From Neostapfia colusana (lineage: Eukaryota; Streptophyta; Magnoliopsida; Poales; Poaceae), in NCBI GenBank assembly GCA_030760725.1, contig JASWHV010000012.1:50127652-50191651 (forward strand): a stretch of 64,000 nucleotides of DNA, given 5' to 3'. Made by a program: the position numbers and the translations under genes. How positions within the stretch are numbered: the stretch's first letter is position 1; every line of letters starts with the position of its first letter. Under the pieces are notes generated by a model. It did not search any database. It saw only the letters and a list, made by a program, of their open reading frames with translations, and had not been told where the DNA came from. Of the stretch, positions 21,102-32,767 are shown piece after piece.

Positions 21102-24100
21102 TTGCAGGCCTACTCCTCCGGTGGCACTAAATGGGTGCTAGATAGTGGGTGCACTAACCATATGACCGGAGAGACAAAGATGTTCATTGAGTATGAAGAA
21201 AATGATGATCCAAGTGAAGGCATCTACTTCGGTGACAATAGCCAAGGAAGGGTGCTCGGTATTGGTAAAATTGCAATCTCTTCTCAACACTCTCTTTCTC
21301 ATGTTTTACATGTTGAATCACTAGATTATAACCTATTGTCCATATCTCAACTATGTGAGAAAGGTTATAATTGCTTGTTTACTAACGAGGGTGTGAGTCT
21401 CTAGAAGAAGTGACAACTCGATTGCCTTTAAGGGTGTGTTAAAGGGAAAGCTTTACTTAGTGGACTTCTCCATGGATAAAGCTCAACTTGACACATGCTT
21501 AATAGCAAAAACCAACATGGGATGGTTGTGGCATCGGAGACTAGCCCATGTTGGCATGAGGAATTTACAAAAACTTCTAAAGGGGGATCACATCCGTGGA
21601 CTAAAAGATGTCGTTTTTGAGGAAGATAGGCCATATAGCGCGTGTCAAGCAGGAAAACAAATTGGAGCAGCTCATCCTGCCAAGAATGTGATGACGACAA
21701 CAAGACCATTGTAGATGCTTCACATGGACCTCTTCGGCCCTGTCACCTACATAAGCAATGGCGGTAACAAATATGGTTTAGTAATTGTTGATGACTATTC
21801 TCGCTTCACTTGGGTATTTTTCTTGCATGATAAGGGAGAAACTCAAAGTGTCATCAAGAAGTTCTTGAGGAGAGCTCCAAATGAGTTTTCCTTAAGAATC
21901 AAGAAGATAAGGAGTGACAATGGCTCTGAATTCAAGAACACTCAAGTAGAAGAATACTTGGATGAAGAGGGCATCAAGCATAAGTTTTCGGCCCACTACT
22001 CTCCCGAATAAAATGGGGGTGGCCGAAAGGAAGAACCGCACACTCATAGAGATGACCAGAACCATGCTTGATGAGTACGAGACTTTGGATCTGTTTTGGG
22101 CGGATGCGGTAAACACCGCTTGCCACGCCACAAACCGCCTCTATCTTCATCGACTTTTGAAGAAAACTCCATACGAGCTCCTAACTGGTAACAAACCCAA
22201 CATCTCTTACTTTCGTGTTTTTGGAAGTAAATGCTACATTCTCAACAAGAAGCCTAGGACTTTGAAGTTCGCTTCAAAATCCGATGAAGGTTTCTTACTT
22301 GGTTATGACTGAAATACCTACGCCTATCGCGTTTTCAACAAAACCTCCGGTTGTGTTGAAATTGCACGTGACGTGGTGTTTGATGAAACTAATGGCTCCC
22401 AAGTGGAGCAAGTTGATCAATGTGTGCTAGATGAAGAAGAAGCACCATGTGTAGCACTAAGAAGAATGGGGCTTGGAGATGTCCGTCCTGAAGAAGATGT
22501 AGGACAAGATGCTCCAAGTTCATCACAATCGGTGCCTCTCACACAAGATCAAACTCAAGAACCCCAAGATCAAGATGGTCAATTTCAAGAAGGAGAAAAT
22601 CGAGACCATGATGTTGATCAAGGGGGAGAAGAAGAAGAAGACCACTCAAGAAATCAAGTTCCTCACCCAAGGGTTCATCAAAGCATTCAACGGGATCACC
22701 CCGTTGATAACATCCTTGGAGATATCACAAAAGGGGTAACAACACGTTCTCGAATGGCTAACTTTTGTGCACATTACTCTTTTGTGTCTTCCTTCGAACC
22801 ATTTAGGGTGGAAGATGCACTCAAGGATCCGGATTGGGTGGTGGCCATGCAAGAAGAGTTGAACAACTTCACAAGAAACCAAGTGTGAGAGCTAGTGAAA
22901 AGACCAAATGCAAATGTGGTAGGCACCAAGTGGGTGTTCCGCAACAAGCAAGATGAACACGGAGTGGTGACAAGAAACAAGGCTCTACTTGTGGCAAAGG
23001 GATATGCTCAAGTCGAAGGTTTGGATTTTGATGAAACCTTTGCTCCCGTAGCTAGGCTTGAGTCAATTCGTATTCTATTGGCCTATGGTACTCACAATGA
23101 TTTCAAGCTTTATCAAATGGATGTGAAAAGCGCCTTCCTAAACGGTCCAATCAAGGAGTACGTGTACGTGGAGCAACCACCTGGTTTTGAAGATCAATAA
23201 TATCCTAATTATGTGTTTAAATTGCATAAAGCTCTCTATGGCCTCAAACAAGCTCCTAGAGCTTGGTATGAGTGTCTTAGAGACTTTCTTATTGATAATG
23301 GTCTTAAGATAGGCAAAGCAGATTACACTCTTTTCACAAAGAATGTAGATGATGATCTATTTGTGTGCCAAATATATGTCGATGACATTATACTTGGTTC
23401 AACTAACAAATCTTTTTGTAATGAGTTTAGTAAGATAATGAAGGATAGGTTTGAGATGTCCATGATGGGAGAGTTGAAGTTCTTCCTAGGATTTCAAGTC
23501 AAGCAACTCAAGGAAGGAACGTTCATTAGTCAAATGAAGTACACACAAGATATACTCAACAAGTTTGACATGGACAAGGCCAAACCCATCAAGACACCAA
23601 TGGAAACAAACGGGCACCTTGACCTCAATGAAGATCGACCAAGCGTGGGTCAAAAGGTATATCGCTCTATGATTGGTTCATTGATTTATCTTTGTGCATC
23701 TAGGCCTGATATCATGCTTAGTGTATGTTTGTGTGCATGATTTCAAGAATCACCTAAAGAATGCCATTTAACAGCCGTTAAAAGAATCTTAAGATATCTA
23801 GTTCACACACCTAACCTAGGATTGTGATATCCAAAGGGATCTAAGTTTAATCTTATCGGATACTCCGATGTGGATTACGCCGGATGTAAAGTAGATAGAA
23901 AAAGCACCACAGGGACTTGTCAATTCTTGGGTAGGTCCCTAGTATCATGGTCATTCAAGAAACAAAATTCCATTGCCCTCTCCACAGCCAAGGCGGAGTA
24001 TGTTGCAGCCGGAAGTTGTTGTGCTCAACTTCTTTGGATGCGACAAACTCTAAGTGATTATGGTTACAATATGAACCGCATTCCACTCCGATGCGACAAT

Positions 24101-24305
24101 GAGAGGGCCATTAAGATAGCCCATAACCCGTTGAGCACTCTAGGACCAAATACATAGACATCCGGCATCACTTTTTGAGTCATTCTATAAAGGGGGACAT
24201 AGCTATCTCACATGTAAGAACCGAAAATAACTAGCCGATATTTTCACCAAGCCACTAGATGAAAATCGATTTTGTGAACTTCAAAATGAGCTAAATATCC
24301 TAGAC
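21102..24305 (+). pseudogene. pol of element D (protease, integrase, RT, RNase H)
   Basis: Protease has WVLDSGCTNHMTG (about 21130-21170). Integrase has HRRLAHVGMRNL (about 21530), the catalytic segment LHMDLFGPV (21718) and SDNGSEFKN (about 21915). RT has the KTRSRMA/LKDPDWVVAMQEE entry, KARLVAKG-like residues and an intact YVDDIILG motif (about 23377-23400). RNase H has YAGCKVDRKSTTGTCQFLG (about 23875) and ALSTAKAEYVA. Stops or frameshifts fall at about 21404, 21712, 22010, 22310, 22886, 23200, 23740, 23825 and 24150. The order protease-integrase-RT-RNase H defines Ty1/copia. Confidence 0.88.
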
Positions 24306-24475
24306 TCCAGGAATGTGACTTGAAATGTTATGCATCTGAATGCTAGCAATTAGGAGTCTTCAAAAATTTTCACAAACTTCAAAAATATGCACGATTGTGA
24401 AAAACTTGTTCCCTCTCTAATTTCTCTCTCATATTATTTTTGGCTATATTATGGTCATCATCTAATTGTGTGCTT

Positions 24476-24559
<84 letters not shown>

Positions 24560-24990
24560 TAGTCCTCTCCTCCAACAGACCGGACTAGTCCGCACAGTTC
24601 AATGGACTAGTCCAGCCCCTGGAGACTTAACCTCCAAGGATCGGGGTCGAACCCCTCTCCCCCTCTCATTCACTTCTACTCCACTCCTCTCCTCCAAAAC
24701 TCGCCCCCATTGGCGATTTTGGATCTCTCCCTCAAATCCCTCGGAGGAATCCTCGATTCAAGGCTTGTGGAGTGTGGGGAATCCTTCTCCGACCATCTCT
24801 GCTCCTTCGATCCGCGGATTTCATCAAATTTCTTCACTCTAAGGTACTTTTTGATCTAACTTTGATTTTTCATGAATCCCTTGTTTCTAGGTCATATTTT
24901 TAGTGCCTTAGGCCTTCCCAGATATTCTTACGCCATATCGTTGCAATTCCTTGTAGTATTGCATCTAATTTGTTGAATTTGTGTTCAAAT
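24306..24990 (+). other. Non-coding spacer of D between pol and third ORF, left of E
   Basis: There is no ORF of note. It holds a (TA)n tract (24479-24556), then two or three LTR-like actagtcc palindromes (about 24557-24615), a pyrimidine-rich stretch (24640-24720) and an A/T-rich tail. The spacer resumes at 34395 after E. It could be a leader or promoter region for the third ORF, which is inference. Confidence 0.6.
24479..24556. repeat. (TA)n microsatellite
   Basis: About 78 bases of perfect TA dinucleotides in the pol-third ORF spacer of D. Simple repeat, prone to length change. Confidence 0.97.
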
Positions 24991-26613
24991 TGTGAGACCT
25001 ATGTGTGCTGAATACATTGGCAATTAGGATAAAAGTTAGCATTAACATTCAAAGTTTTGAAGATTGCCAAAACAGTCTTCTGTGGCAAGGTCCGACAAGT
25101 TCTTTGTTAGGTCCGCCAAGTGTTGGCAAGGTCCGACGCAAGGTCCGTAGAGCTCCTGCAAGGTCCGGAGAGCTTCTGTGAGGTCCGGAGCTTGTTTTTA
25201 GGGAGCTCCCGTGAAGTTCAACTCGTAGAACTGCAGCATCTTGTTTTTGCTTTTAACTCGCAATGTTTCAAACTTGCTTTATGGGAAGATTTGCTTAGTA
25301 TTAATTTGCTAAGTTTTTGGTGTGTTTTGGTGGTTATGGCTTTTATCATTTGATATGGTTTGCAACATGCTTATGTGACGTGCTCATGTAAGGTGTTGTG
25401 GTTTTCGAGATAACGTGAGTCAAGTCGAGGACTTGTGCTCGGAAGAATTGGTTGTTTATTCATGTGCAGGTGTTGCTTGAGTTCAAGACATGGCTGGTGA
25501 CGGGATCCTTGGACTAGTCTCAGGGAGGAGATGAGGTTCCAACAACCAAGTTCGGGAGGATCTGTGGTTGAGTTGATCGGGAGGTCGCGCAGCATGTTTG
25601 GATCAAGGGCAGTGCATATGAAGGTTGCGTGTACGTCGTTGGAAGGTGTTTGCACGTGTGCAAGGAGTGCATGGACGTGGCAACATTGTTCCAAGGCGTG
25701 ATGAAGAGAAGTGGACGTAAAGAATTGGTCGGAAAGGTCCAACCGACTAGGTTATGGACTCAGGCTGCGGCTGAGTCGTGTTTGACTCAAATATGGAAAG
25801 TTTTGAGTTGGTTATGATAGGATTTCGTGTGGGTCACGAATTTGAGTTGTTTTAGTAATGTTTGGGACGTTCCTAAGGTGTTTGGAAGTCTTAAGATTGC
25901 TTCTATCTGCGTATAGAAGAGTCTTGAGTAGTATTGGAAAGTTACAGTTTGTATCCAAGTAGGAGTAGGAGTCCTAGTTTGAATTGGATTGGCCATAGAG
26001 CTGGTTATATAAGCAAGGGAGGCCAGAGCTCGTGGTGCACGACTTTGGGCTGTTCCTCTTGTGTTTCTATTGAATAAAGTTCATAGTTTCGAGGAGCTTT
26101 TATGCCTTGTTCGTCCGACTTGTTTTTCGTCAAGTCTTTCTCGCCGAGTTTCTGGACAGACCGACGTTGTTTCAGTGTTTCGGTCATAACTTGAGTTTTA
26201 CAGATCCGATTGACGTGATTCTTTTTGGGTTGTCTTCACAACTAAATTATCTATCATATATGAAATTTTCACGAGCTTCGGATCTGTAGTTTTTGAGATA
26301 CACGAGTTTCTTTGCAGCGTTGCAGATCTGTTTTATATCGGGTAGAACAGATTGATCTTCGTTTAATGTTTTGATCGTATCTCAAGTTTTACTTCATGTT
26401 TTCAAGTGATTCTTGTTGAGTTAGATCCGTGACTTTATTATCTACCTCTCTACTTGATTTTTCACAGTTGAACACGTTTGAAAACACTTGCACACACGGT
26501 TTCTTTAACCGATTGATTTTTGCTGAGGGGTTTTTGTTGTTTCCGCTGCGAAAAGTTTTAATCTACCATTCACCCCCCCTCTGGTAGCTTTTCACGTGCT
26601 CTTCGATCCTACA
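24991..26613 (+). repeat. 5' LTR of E (1623 bp)
   Basis: It runs from TGTGAGACC to CGATCCTACA. Short repeats of caaggtccgg/gagagctcctg occur at 25085-25195. A TATA box (tatataag, 26006-26013) lies about 1 kb in. Confidence 0.95.
26006..26013 (+). promoter_or_regulatory. TATA box of E, 5' LTR
   Basis: Ggttatataagcaaggg is the strongest TATA candidate in the LTR. The identical motif is in the 3' LTR at 33783-33790. Confidence 0.65.
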
Positions 26614-26615
26614 AT

Positions 26616-26628
26616 TTGTATCAGAGAC
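26616..26628 (+). other. Primer binding site of E
   Basis: Ttgtatcagagac sits two bases after the LTR. It departs from the usual tggtatcagagc by a T in the second position and a changed end, so the match to initiator-Met tRNA is imperfect. Confidence 0.75.
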
Positions 26629-26674
26629 AAGGTGCTCTAATCTTTGTGATTTGCACGTGTTTTGACTTACCATC

Positions 26675-28936
26675 ATGGAGAAGTACTCTGCAAAACCTTG
26701 TGTGTTCAATGGCATCGATTTTCAGGTTTGGAAGGCACGGATGGAGGCCTACATACAGGCGCAAGGCTTCGCCATATGGGAAAAGGTCTACCGGAACTTC
26801 GATGTACCACCCAACGATCAAGTTACGGCTGCAAACATGAGAGATGTTGACAACAACAACAAGGCTCGCAACTTGATCATCCAAGGATTGACTCAAAGCG
26901 ACTTCGACCGTGTTGCACACCTCCGATCTGCATATGATGTTTGGAAAGCTCTTTGTGACTACCATGAAGGATCCAATACGATCAAGGAGGTAAGGCAAGA
27001 TCTGTTCAAGAAAGAATACATGCGTTTTGAGATGCAACCCGGTGAGTCAATTGACGACCTTTTTGCTCGCTTTAATAAAATTCTCAGCAACTTGCGTAGT
27101 GTCAATGTTAACTTTTCAGATGCTGAAAATGCTAGACAATTGTTAGGAGCATTAGATATGTCAATTTGGGAGATGAAAGTTACATCTATTCGTGAATCTA
27201 CTGTCATGAGTTCTCTTACTTTAGACGTGCTTTATTCTAAATTGAAAACTCATGAAATTGACATCATCTCATGTAAAAACCCCAACAAGTCTATTGCATT
27301 TGTTTCGCAACGTGACATGTCTAGTTCTAGTCAATCATCATCTAGTGGTGCACTCTCTTTGCTGTCCTTTCTAACCCTTGAACAGATTGAAGAGTTTCCA
27401 GAGGAGGAGCTTGCACTCATCTCTACTCGGTTCTCAAAAGCATTGCAAAATGTGAGAACTAGAAGGAGAGGAAGCTCCGGACCTCAACGATGTTTTGAAT
27501 GTGGTAAGACAGGACATTTTCGTACGGAGTGCCCTAACCTTTCAGGTCTGACTTCACGTGAAGAAAAGCAAACAAGGCCGAAGAAATCGTTTGCAAAGAA
27601 TAAGAAGAAGAAAGATTTATCAATGCGCAACATAGTGCATAGTATGATCTCTGCACTTCAAGATTTCGGCTCAAGTGATGTGGACACCGGTAGTGATGAA
27701 GATGAAGAAGCTATGGAAAATATTTGCTGCATGGGGAGCAAGTCAAGTTCAAGCTCCGAGGAGGCAGAACACAACAGCGACGATGAAGAGGTATGTCCCA
27801 CTTGCGAAGAAATGTGTGATGCTATTTCTCGTGCCACTGTTATATTAAAGAAAAAGGATAAAAAACTTAGGAACAATGCTGTTAAAATTGAATCACTAGA
27901 ATCTGAAATTAATCGTTTAAAAACTTTGATTCCTAGTGATGATTCTTGTTCCTCATGTGATTTGATTTATGAACAATTATCCTCTTTAAGAAGTGCACAC
28001 GCATCTACACTTGATAAAATTGAACTTGAAATTGAAAAGAACAAAGAGCTTGCTGCACTTAATGATAAAAATTTGAAAGATGCTTGTTGTTCTACAATTG
28101 ATTTGCATTGTTCTTCATGTGATGATCTGAATAAGAAACTAAATGATGCTATGAATGAGATTTCTATTTTGAACAATGCTTTACGTGTGCATGAAGTTAA
28201 ATATTGTTCAAATAGCAAACTAAAAGGAAAAACTTCATGTGAAAACTGCTTTGATCTGTCCAATAAACATGATGACATGCATAGGACACTAGATCGGTTT
28301 TCTAATGCAAATAAGAACCTAAACTTGCTGCTAAATTCTTCCAAGTCTTGTAATGATAAAACTGGTTTAGGTTTTAATTCTCATGCTCATGCTAAGGCAC
28401 ACCCACCTAAAGTTGTAAAGTCATTAGGAAGCGGTTTGATTCAAACAGCTCCTAGACAAAAAGAGGTGATTTTCAAATCTGCAGGAGTACTGTCCCATTT
28501 GGGTTCTAATAAACGTGTTGCTTGCTCATCTAGACATGATAATAAGGTTATTTCTCATTGTACCTACTGTGGTAGAGATGGTCATGTCATGGATTTTTGT
28601 TATAGACTTGCTAAACACGATAAGAAACAAAGAATACTTGCTAGATCACATAACAACCAAGCAAAATCTGCTAGACCGAATGTTCGGAGCTTGCAACCTG
28701 CTGTAATGAGTCAAAAACTTGCTCCCGGACCTACTGTTTTTTGTGCTACATATAACACATCTTCTAAGTCAGTAGTTGGGAACAAAAAATTTCGATGTTT
28801 GGCTCATAAACCTGCTGTACCTTCTCAGCTTTTGCGTGTTATTCCTGCTGGACGTCGAGTGACTCAGTACTGGATTCCTAAAAGTCTTTTAACTAACCCC
28901 AGTATTGAGTCATCGACGTATTGTGCTGCTGTGTAG
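26675..28936 (+). CDS. Gag of element E (753 aa, open)
   Basis: This encodes an intact-looking copia Gag, the particle-forming protein. It starts at ATG 26675, right after the short leader (MEKYSAKPCVFNGIDFQVWKARMEAY). The Gag core extends to about residue 230. A CCHC zinc knuckle (CFECGKTGHFRTEC) lies at about residues 273-286, followed by serine/acidic runs. Long coiled-coil segments run from about residue 375 to 560. A second cysteine-rich motif (CTYCGRDGHVMDFC) lies near residue 630. Gags of this length with coiled coils are characteristic of Sireviruses. It ends in TAG at 28934. The protease continues in the same frame right after the stop, so the stop is either a readthrough site or a mutation. 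Confidence 0.85.
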   Translation: MEKYSAKPCVFNGIDFQVWKARMEAYIQAQGFAIWEKVYRNFDVPPNDQVTAANMRDVDNNNKARNLIIQGLTQSDFDRVAHLRSAYDVWKALCDYHEGSNTIKEVRQDLFKKEYMRFEMQPGESIDDLFARFNKILSNLRSVNVNFSDAENARQLLGALDMSIWEMKVTSIRESTVMSSLTLDVLYSKLKTHEIDIISCKNPNKSIAFVSQRDMSSSSQSSSSGALSLLSFLTLEQIEEFPEEELALISTRFSKALQNVRTRRRGSSGPQRCFECGKTGHFRTECPNLSGLTSREEKQTRPKKSFAKNKKKKDLSMRNIVHSMISALQDFGSSDVDTGSDEDEEAMENICCMGSKSSSSSEEAEHNSDDEEVCPTCEEMCDAISRATVILKKKDKKLRNNAVKIESLESEINRLKTLIPSDDSCSSCDLIYEQLSSLRSAHASTLDKIELEIEKNKELAALNDKNLKDACCSTIDLHCSSCDDLNKKLNDAMNEISILNNALRVHEVKYCSNSKLKGKTSCENCFDLSNKHDDMHRTLDRFSNANKNLNLLLNSSKSCNDKTGLGFNSHAHAKAHPPKVVKSLGSGLIQTAPRQKEVIFKSAGVLSHLGSNKRVACSSRHDNKVISHCTYCGRDGHVMDFCYRLAKHDKKQRILARSHNNQAKSARPNVRSLQPAVMSQKLAPGPTVFCATYNTSSKSVVGNKKFRCLAHKPAVPSQLLRVIPAGRRVTQYWIPKSLLTNPSIESSTYCAAV

Positions 28937-31783
28937 GTTTCACGTTTGAGGAAGGAGAACATTTGGATTGTGGATTCAGGTTGCTCACGCCACATGACCG
29001 GTAACAAAGAATGGTTCTCCTCTCTCTATTTTGTGTCACATGTAGAAAATGTTACTTTCGCCGATAACTCTTCTACTCCCATAATTGCTAAAGGTTCGGT
29101 TAGAGTAAACAATCTCTACACTTTGAAAGATGTGGCACTTGTTAAAAATTTGAAATACAACTTGCTTTCGGTTTCAAAATTGCTAGATGAAAATCTAGAG
29201 GTTAGCTTTGCTAAAAATTGCTGCAAGGTTGTAGATTCAAAAGGTGAGCTTTTGTTTAACATGTCTAGGTTTGGAAGAGTTTTTAAAGCTGATTTTGATT
29301 TGTCAACTTCTAAGCACCGGTGTCTAGTTTCTAATGATACAAAGGATCTATATTTTTGGCATCGTAGACTTGGTCACATAGGCTTTGATCATCTCACTCG
29401 TGTTAGTGCTCTCGATCGCATACGTGGGCTGCCGAAGCTTAAAAAGGACAATGATATTGTGTGCTCTTCTTGTAGACATGCTAAGTTTGTTGCAGGTTCA
29501 CATGCTCCTCTCACAATGACCATGACAGCTGAACCGGGACAACTTTTACATCTTGACACAGTAGGTCCGGCACGTGTTCAATCCTTCGGAGGTAAATGGT
29601 ATGTGCTTGTGATTGTTGATGATTATTCCAGATATTCTTGGGTTTATTTTACGGCATCTAAGAATGAAGCTTTTAGTCATTTTAGAACTTTATTTCTTAG
29701 ATTATCTATTGATCACCCAGGATCATTAAAAGCAATTAGAAGTGATAACAGAACTGAATTTAAAAACCAATCCTTTTATCACTTTTGTGCTGAAAATGGA
29801 ATAGATCATCAATACTCTTCACCCTATGTACCACAACAAAATGGTGTCGTAGAAAGAAAGAACAGGACCTTAGTTGAGATGGCTAGGACTATGCTTGATG
29901 AATATCAAACTCCTAGGAAATTTTGGGCTGATGCAATTGCAACCGCTTGTTATGTCTCAAATCGTGTTTTCTTGCGTGCTAAGCTTGGAAAAACCCCATA
30001 TGAGCTCCGGTTTGGACATAGGCCTAGTGTTACACACATTAGGGTTTTTGGTTGCAAATGCTTTGTTAAGAAATATGGTAATCTTGACAAATTTGAAGCT
30101 AGATCTGTTGATGGCATGTTTCTTGGTTATCCATCTCATACTAGAGGCTACCGTGTGCTTTTACTTGACACTAACAAAATTGTGGAGACTTGCGAGGTTT
30201 TTTTGATGAAGCTAGCCCAAGTACTTGCTCTGATATTGCAGGTCCGGATCCATATCCGCAGGGGGAGAGTATTTTTATTGAAGAAGATGAAGAAGTGGTG
30301 CTGCTGCCCGAAAACTCGGAAGTAAATAACGATCAAGCTGCTGATTTTGCAACACAACCAGCACCAACAGTCACTACTGCTGGTTCGGACCTTCCTCAAT
30401 CAACAAGCTCTCCTAATCAAAGGTCCGGACATGAATAATAAGGTACTTGTGAAGTGTCTACTCCCCTCCGAGTACTCAAAAGTCATCCTCCACAACAAAT
30501 CATTGGAAGCTTGCATGAACGAGTCACTCGGTCCAGGTTTTGCGATCCAAACTCTCATGCTCATTCTGATTTTGTTGCTTCTTTTGAACCCAAGGATATA
30601 TCACACGCACTCACTAATGAATCTTGGATTAATGCCATGCAAGAAGAGTTAGAAAATTTTGAAAGAAATAATGTTTGGAAACTTGTACCTCCACCTCAAG
30701 GTCACACATTAATTGGAACTAAATGGGTATTTAAAAATAAGCAAAGTGAGGATGGGGTTGTGGTTAGGAATAAAGCTAGGTTGGTTGCTCAAGGTTTCAC
30801 TCAAATTGAAGGTCTAGATTTTGATGAAGCATTTGCTCCTGTTGCTAGATTAGAAGCTATAAGAATTTTATTAGCATTTGCTGCATCTAAAGGTTTCAAG
30901 TTATATCAAATGGATGTTAAAAGTGCTTTTCTTAATGGCTACATAGAGGAGGAGGTTTATGTTAAGCAGCCACCAGGTTTTGAAAATCCAAATTTTCCTA
31001 ATCATGTTTACAAACTGTCCAAAGCCTTGTACGGTCTAAAACAAGCCCCTAGAGCATGGTATGATAGGTTAAAAATATTCTTACTTGAAAAGGGGTTTAC
31101 CATGGGCAAGGTTGATAAAACTCTTTTTGTACTTAAGCATGGCAATGACTCATTATTCGTTCAAGTGTATGTGGATGATATTATCTTTGGTTGTGCTTCT
31201 CATGATCTCGTGTCCAAGTTTTCAGCTATGATGAGTTCAGAATTTGAGATGAGTATGATGGGAGAACTCACATACTTTTTGGGGCTGCAAATCAAGCAAA
31301 CAAAAGAAGGAACTTTTGTGCATCAAACTAAGTATACAAAGGACCTTCTTAAGCGCTTCAACATCGGGTGCTTGTCATTTTCTTGGTAATTCACTTGTTG
31401 CTTGGTCCTCTAGAAAACAAAGTTCAGTTGCACAATCCACGGCCGAATCTGAATATGTAGCTGCGGCTAGCGCTTGCTCACAAATTCTTTGGATTGTTCA
31501 AACACTTAAGGACTATGGGGTTGATTTAGATAGTGTTCCACTGTTTTGTGATAACACTAGTGCAATTTGTATTGCTATAAACCCTGTGAAACACTCTAGA
31601 ACTAAGCACATTGACATTAGGTATCACTTTCTTCGTGATAATGTTGAAAAAGGAAACATTGTGCTTCACCATGTCGATACCGAACAACAATTGGCTGATA
31701 TTTTTACAAAACCTTTGGATTTCACTCGTTTTTGTTTCATTCGTAGTGAAATAGGGGTTATGCATCCTCATGGCTTAAATTAA
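28937..31783 (+). pseudogene. pol of element E, with RT/RNase H deletion
   Basis: This is in frame with gag after the TAG. Protease WIVDSGCSRHMTG is at about 28963. Integrase has HRRLGHIGFDHL (29361), LHLDTVGP (29549), SDNRTEFKN (about 29741) and QQNGVVERKNRTL (about 29833). A one-base loss in a T run at about 30196-30203 shifts the frame. Two adjacent TAA codons follow at about 30436. RT runs from 30454 with MDVKSAFLNG and an intact YVDDIIFG (about 31170). At about 31363-31368 the reading breaks. Compared with D, roughly 350 bp covering the end of RT and start of RNase H are missing, and the frame changes. RNase H resumes as ACHFLGNSLVAWS and ends at TAA 31783. Confidence 0.88.
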
Positions 31784-32767
31784 GGGGGAGTTTTTGAAAC
31801 TTTGAAAGTCTATGTGTGAATCTGAAACTAAAATAATATGAGCATAGTATTTCATACATATATGACTTTGTGATTCCTTTTACAGGCTGAATGTTCTTAC
31901 TACATTACTCATTTTATACATTTTGTAGTTTTTGCCATGACTAGTAATTGGAATAATTACTTACACTAAATCTGGTCATGATCGAACTTTCTTGCTGTTT
32001 TGAACTTGTTGCGTGCTCACAAGTGCTTTTAATCATAAAAAATTAATCAAGTGATCAGCTCACATGTTGAGTTTTCAAATAAAAAATTGAGAAAAGATCA
32101 AGAGAATATGCATGCATCGCACTTCTTCTTTTGAGATTGCTTATCATTGCACTAAGATATGAACTTGGAAGGAATTGTGTATGACTAAAACCATGTCCTT
32201 AAGCTTCTGATTGTCAAATGACATAGGCTTGGCTTGGTTGGTTAGAATAAGGCTGATGCGGCATATAATCTCTTGCAAATATCATATGATCAACTTTGTG
32301 CCTTAAATGATTATGAATAATAAAAATGCAGCAACAAGTGTCATGTTTTCAGGTTTTGAAATAGTTGAGTAAGGGAGATCATGACTTGCTTAAACTGAAA
32401 AATACATTTGATCTCTAGCATGGCTTACACTACTTTATGTATCTTATTGATGTGATAGTGTAAGTAACCTGATAGTATGACTTGGATGAGCTTTGTTTTG
32501 TATGTATATGTTATAATATGCTCATAACATTTAAAAATTTCTCCTTTGAACCTTGCTGAATACATTGTCAAAGGGGGAGAAATATGTATAAGGAGAGATT
32601 TTTTTACACTTTGTATATGTTATACACTTTCTTCCTTCTCTGATTTTAAAAAATGGGGAGAAATTAATAAAGGGGGAGAAATGAGTTTTCAAAGCTTTTC
32701 AAAACTTTTCATAAGCCAATGTTCGGATTTTAATTGGTGTTGCCAATGCATTCATCAAGGGGGAGAT
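31784..32767 (+). other. Non-coding 3' region of E with repeated polypurine tracts
   Basis: No ORF is supported. Purine tracts of the form aaagggggag occur at about 31783, 32571 and 32672, and at 32757-32767 directly before the 3' LTR. The last one is the functional primer by position. Repeated tracts in this region are a reported Sirevirus feature. Confidence 0.75.
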
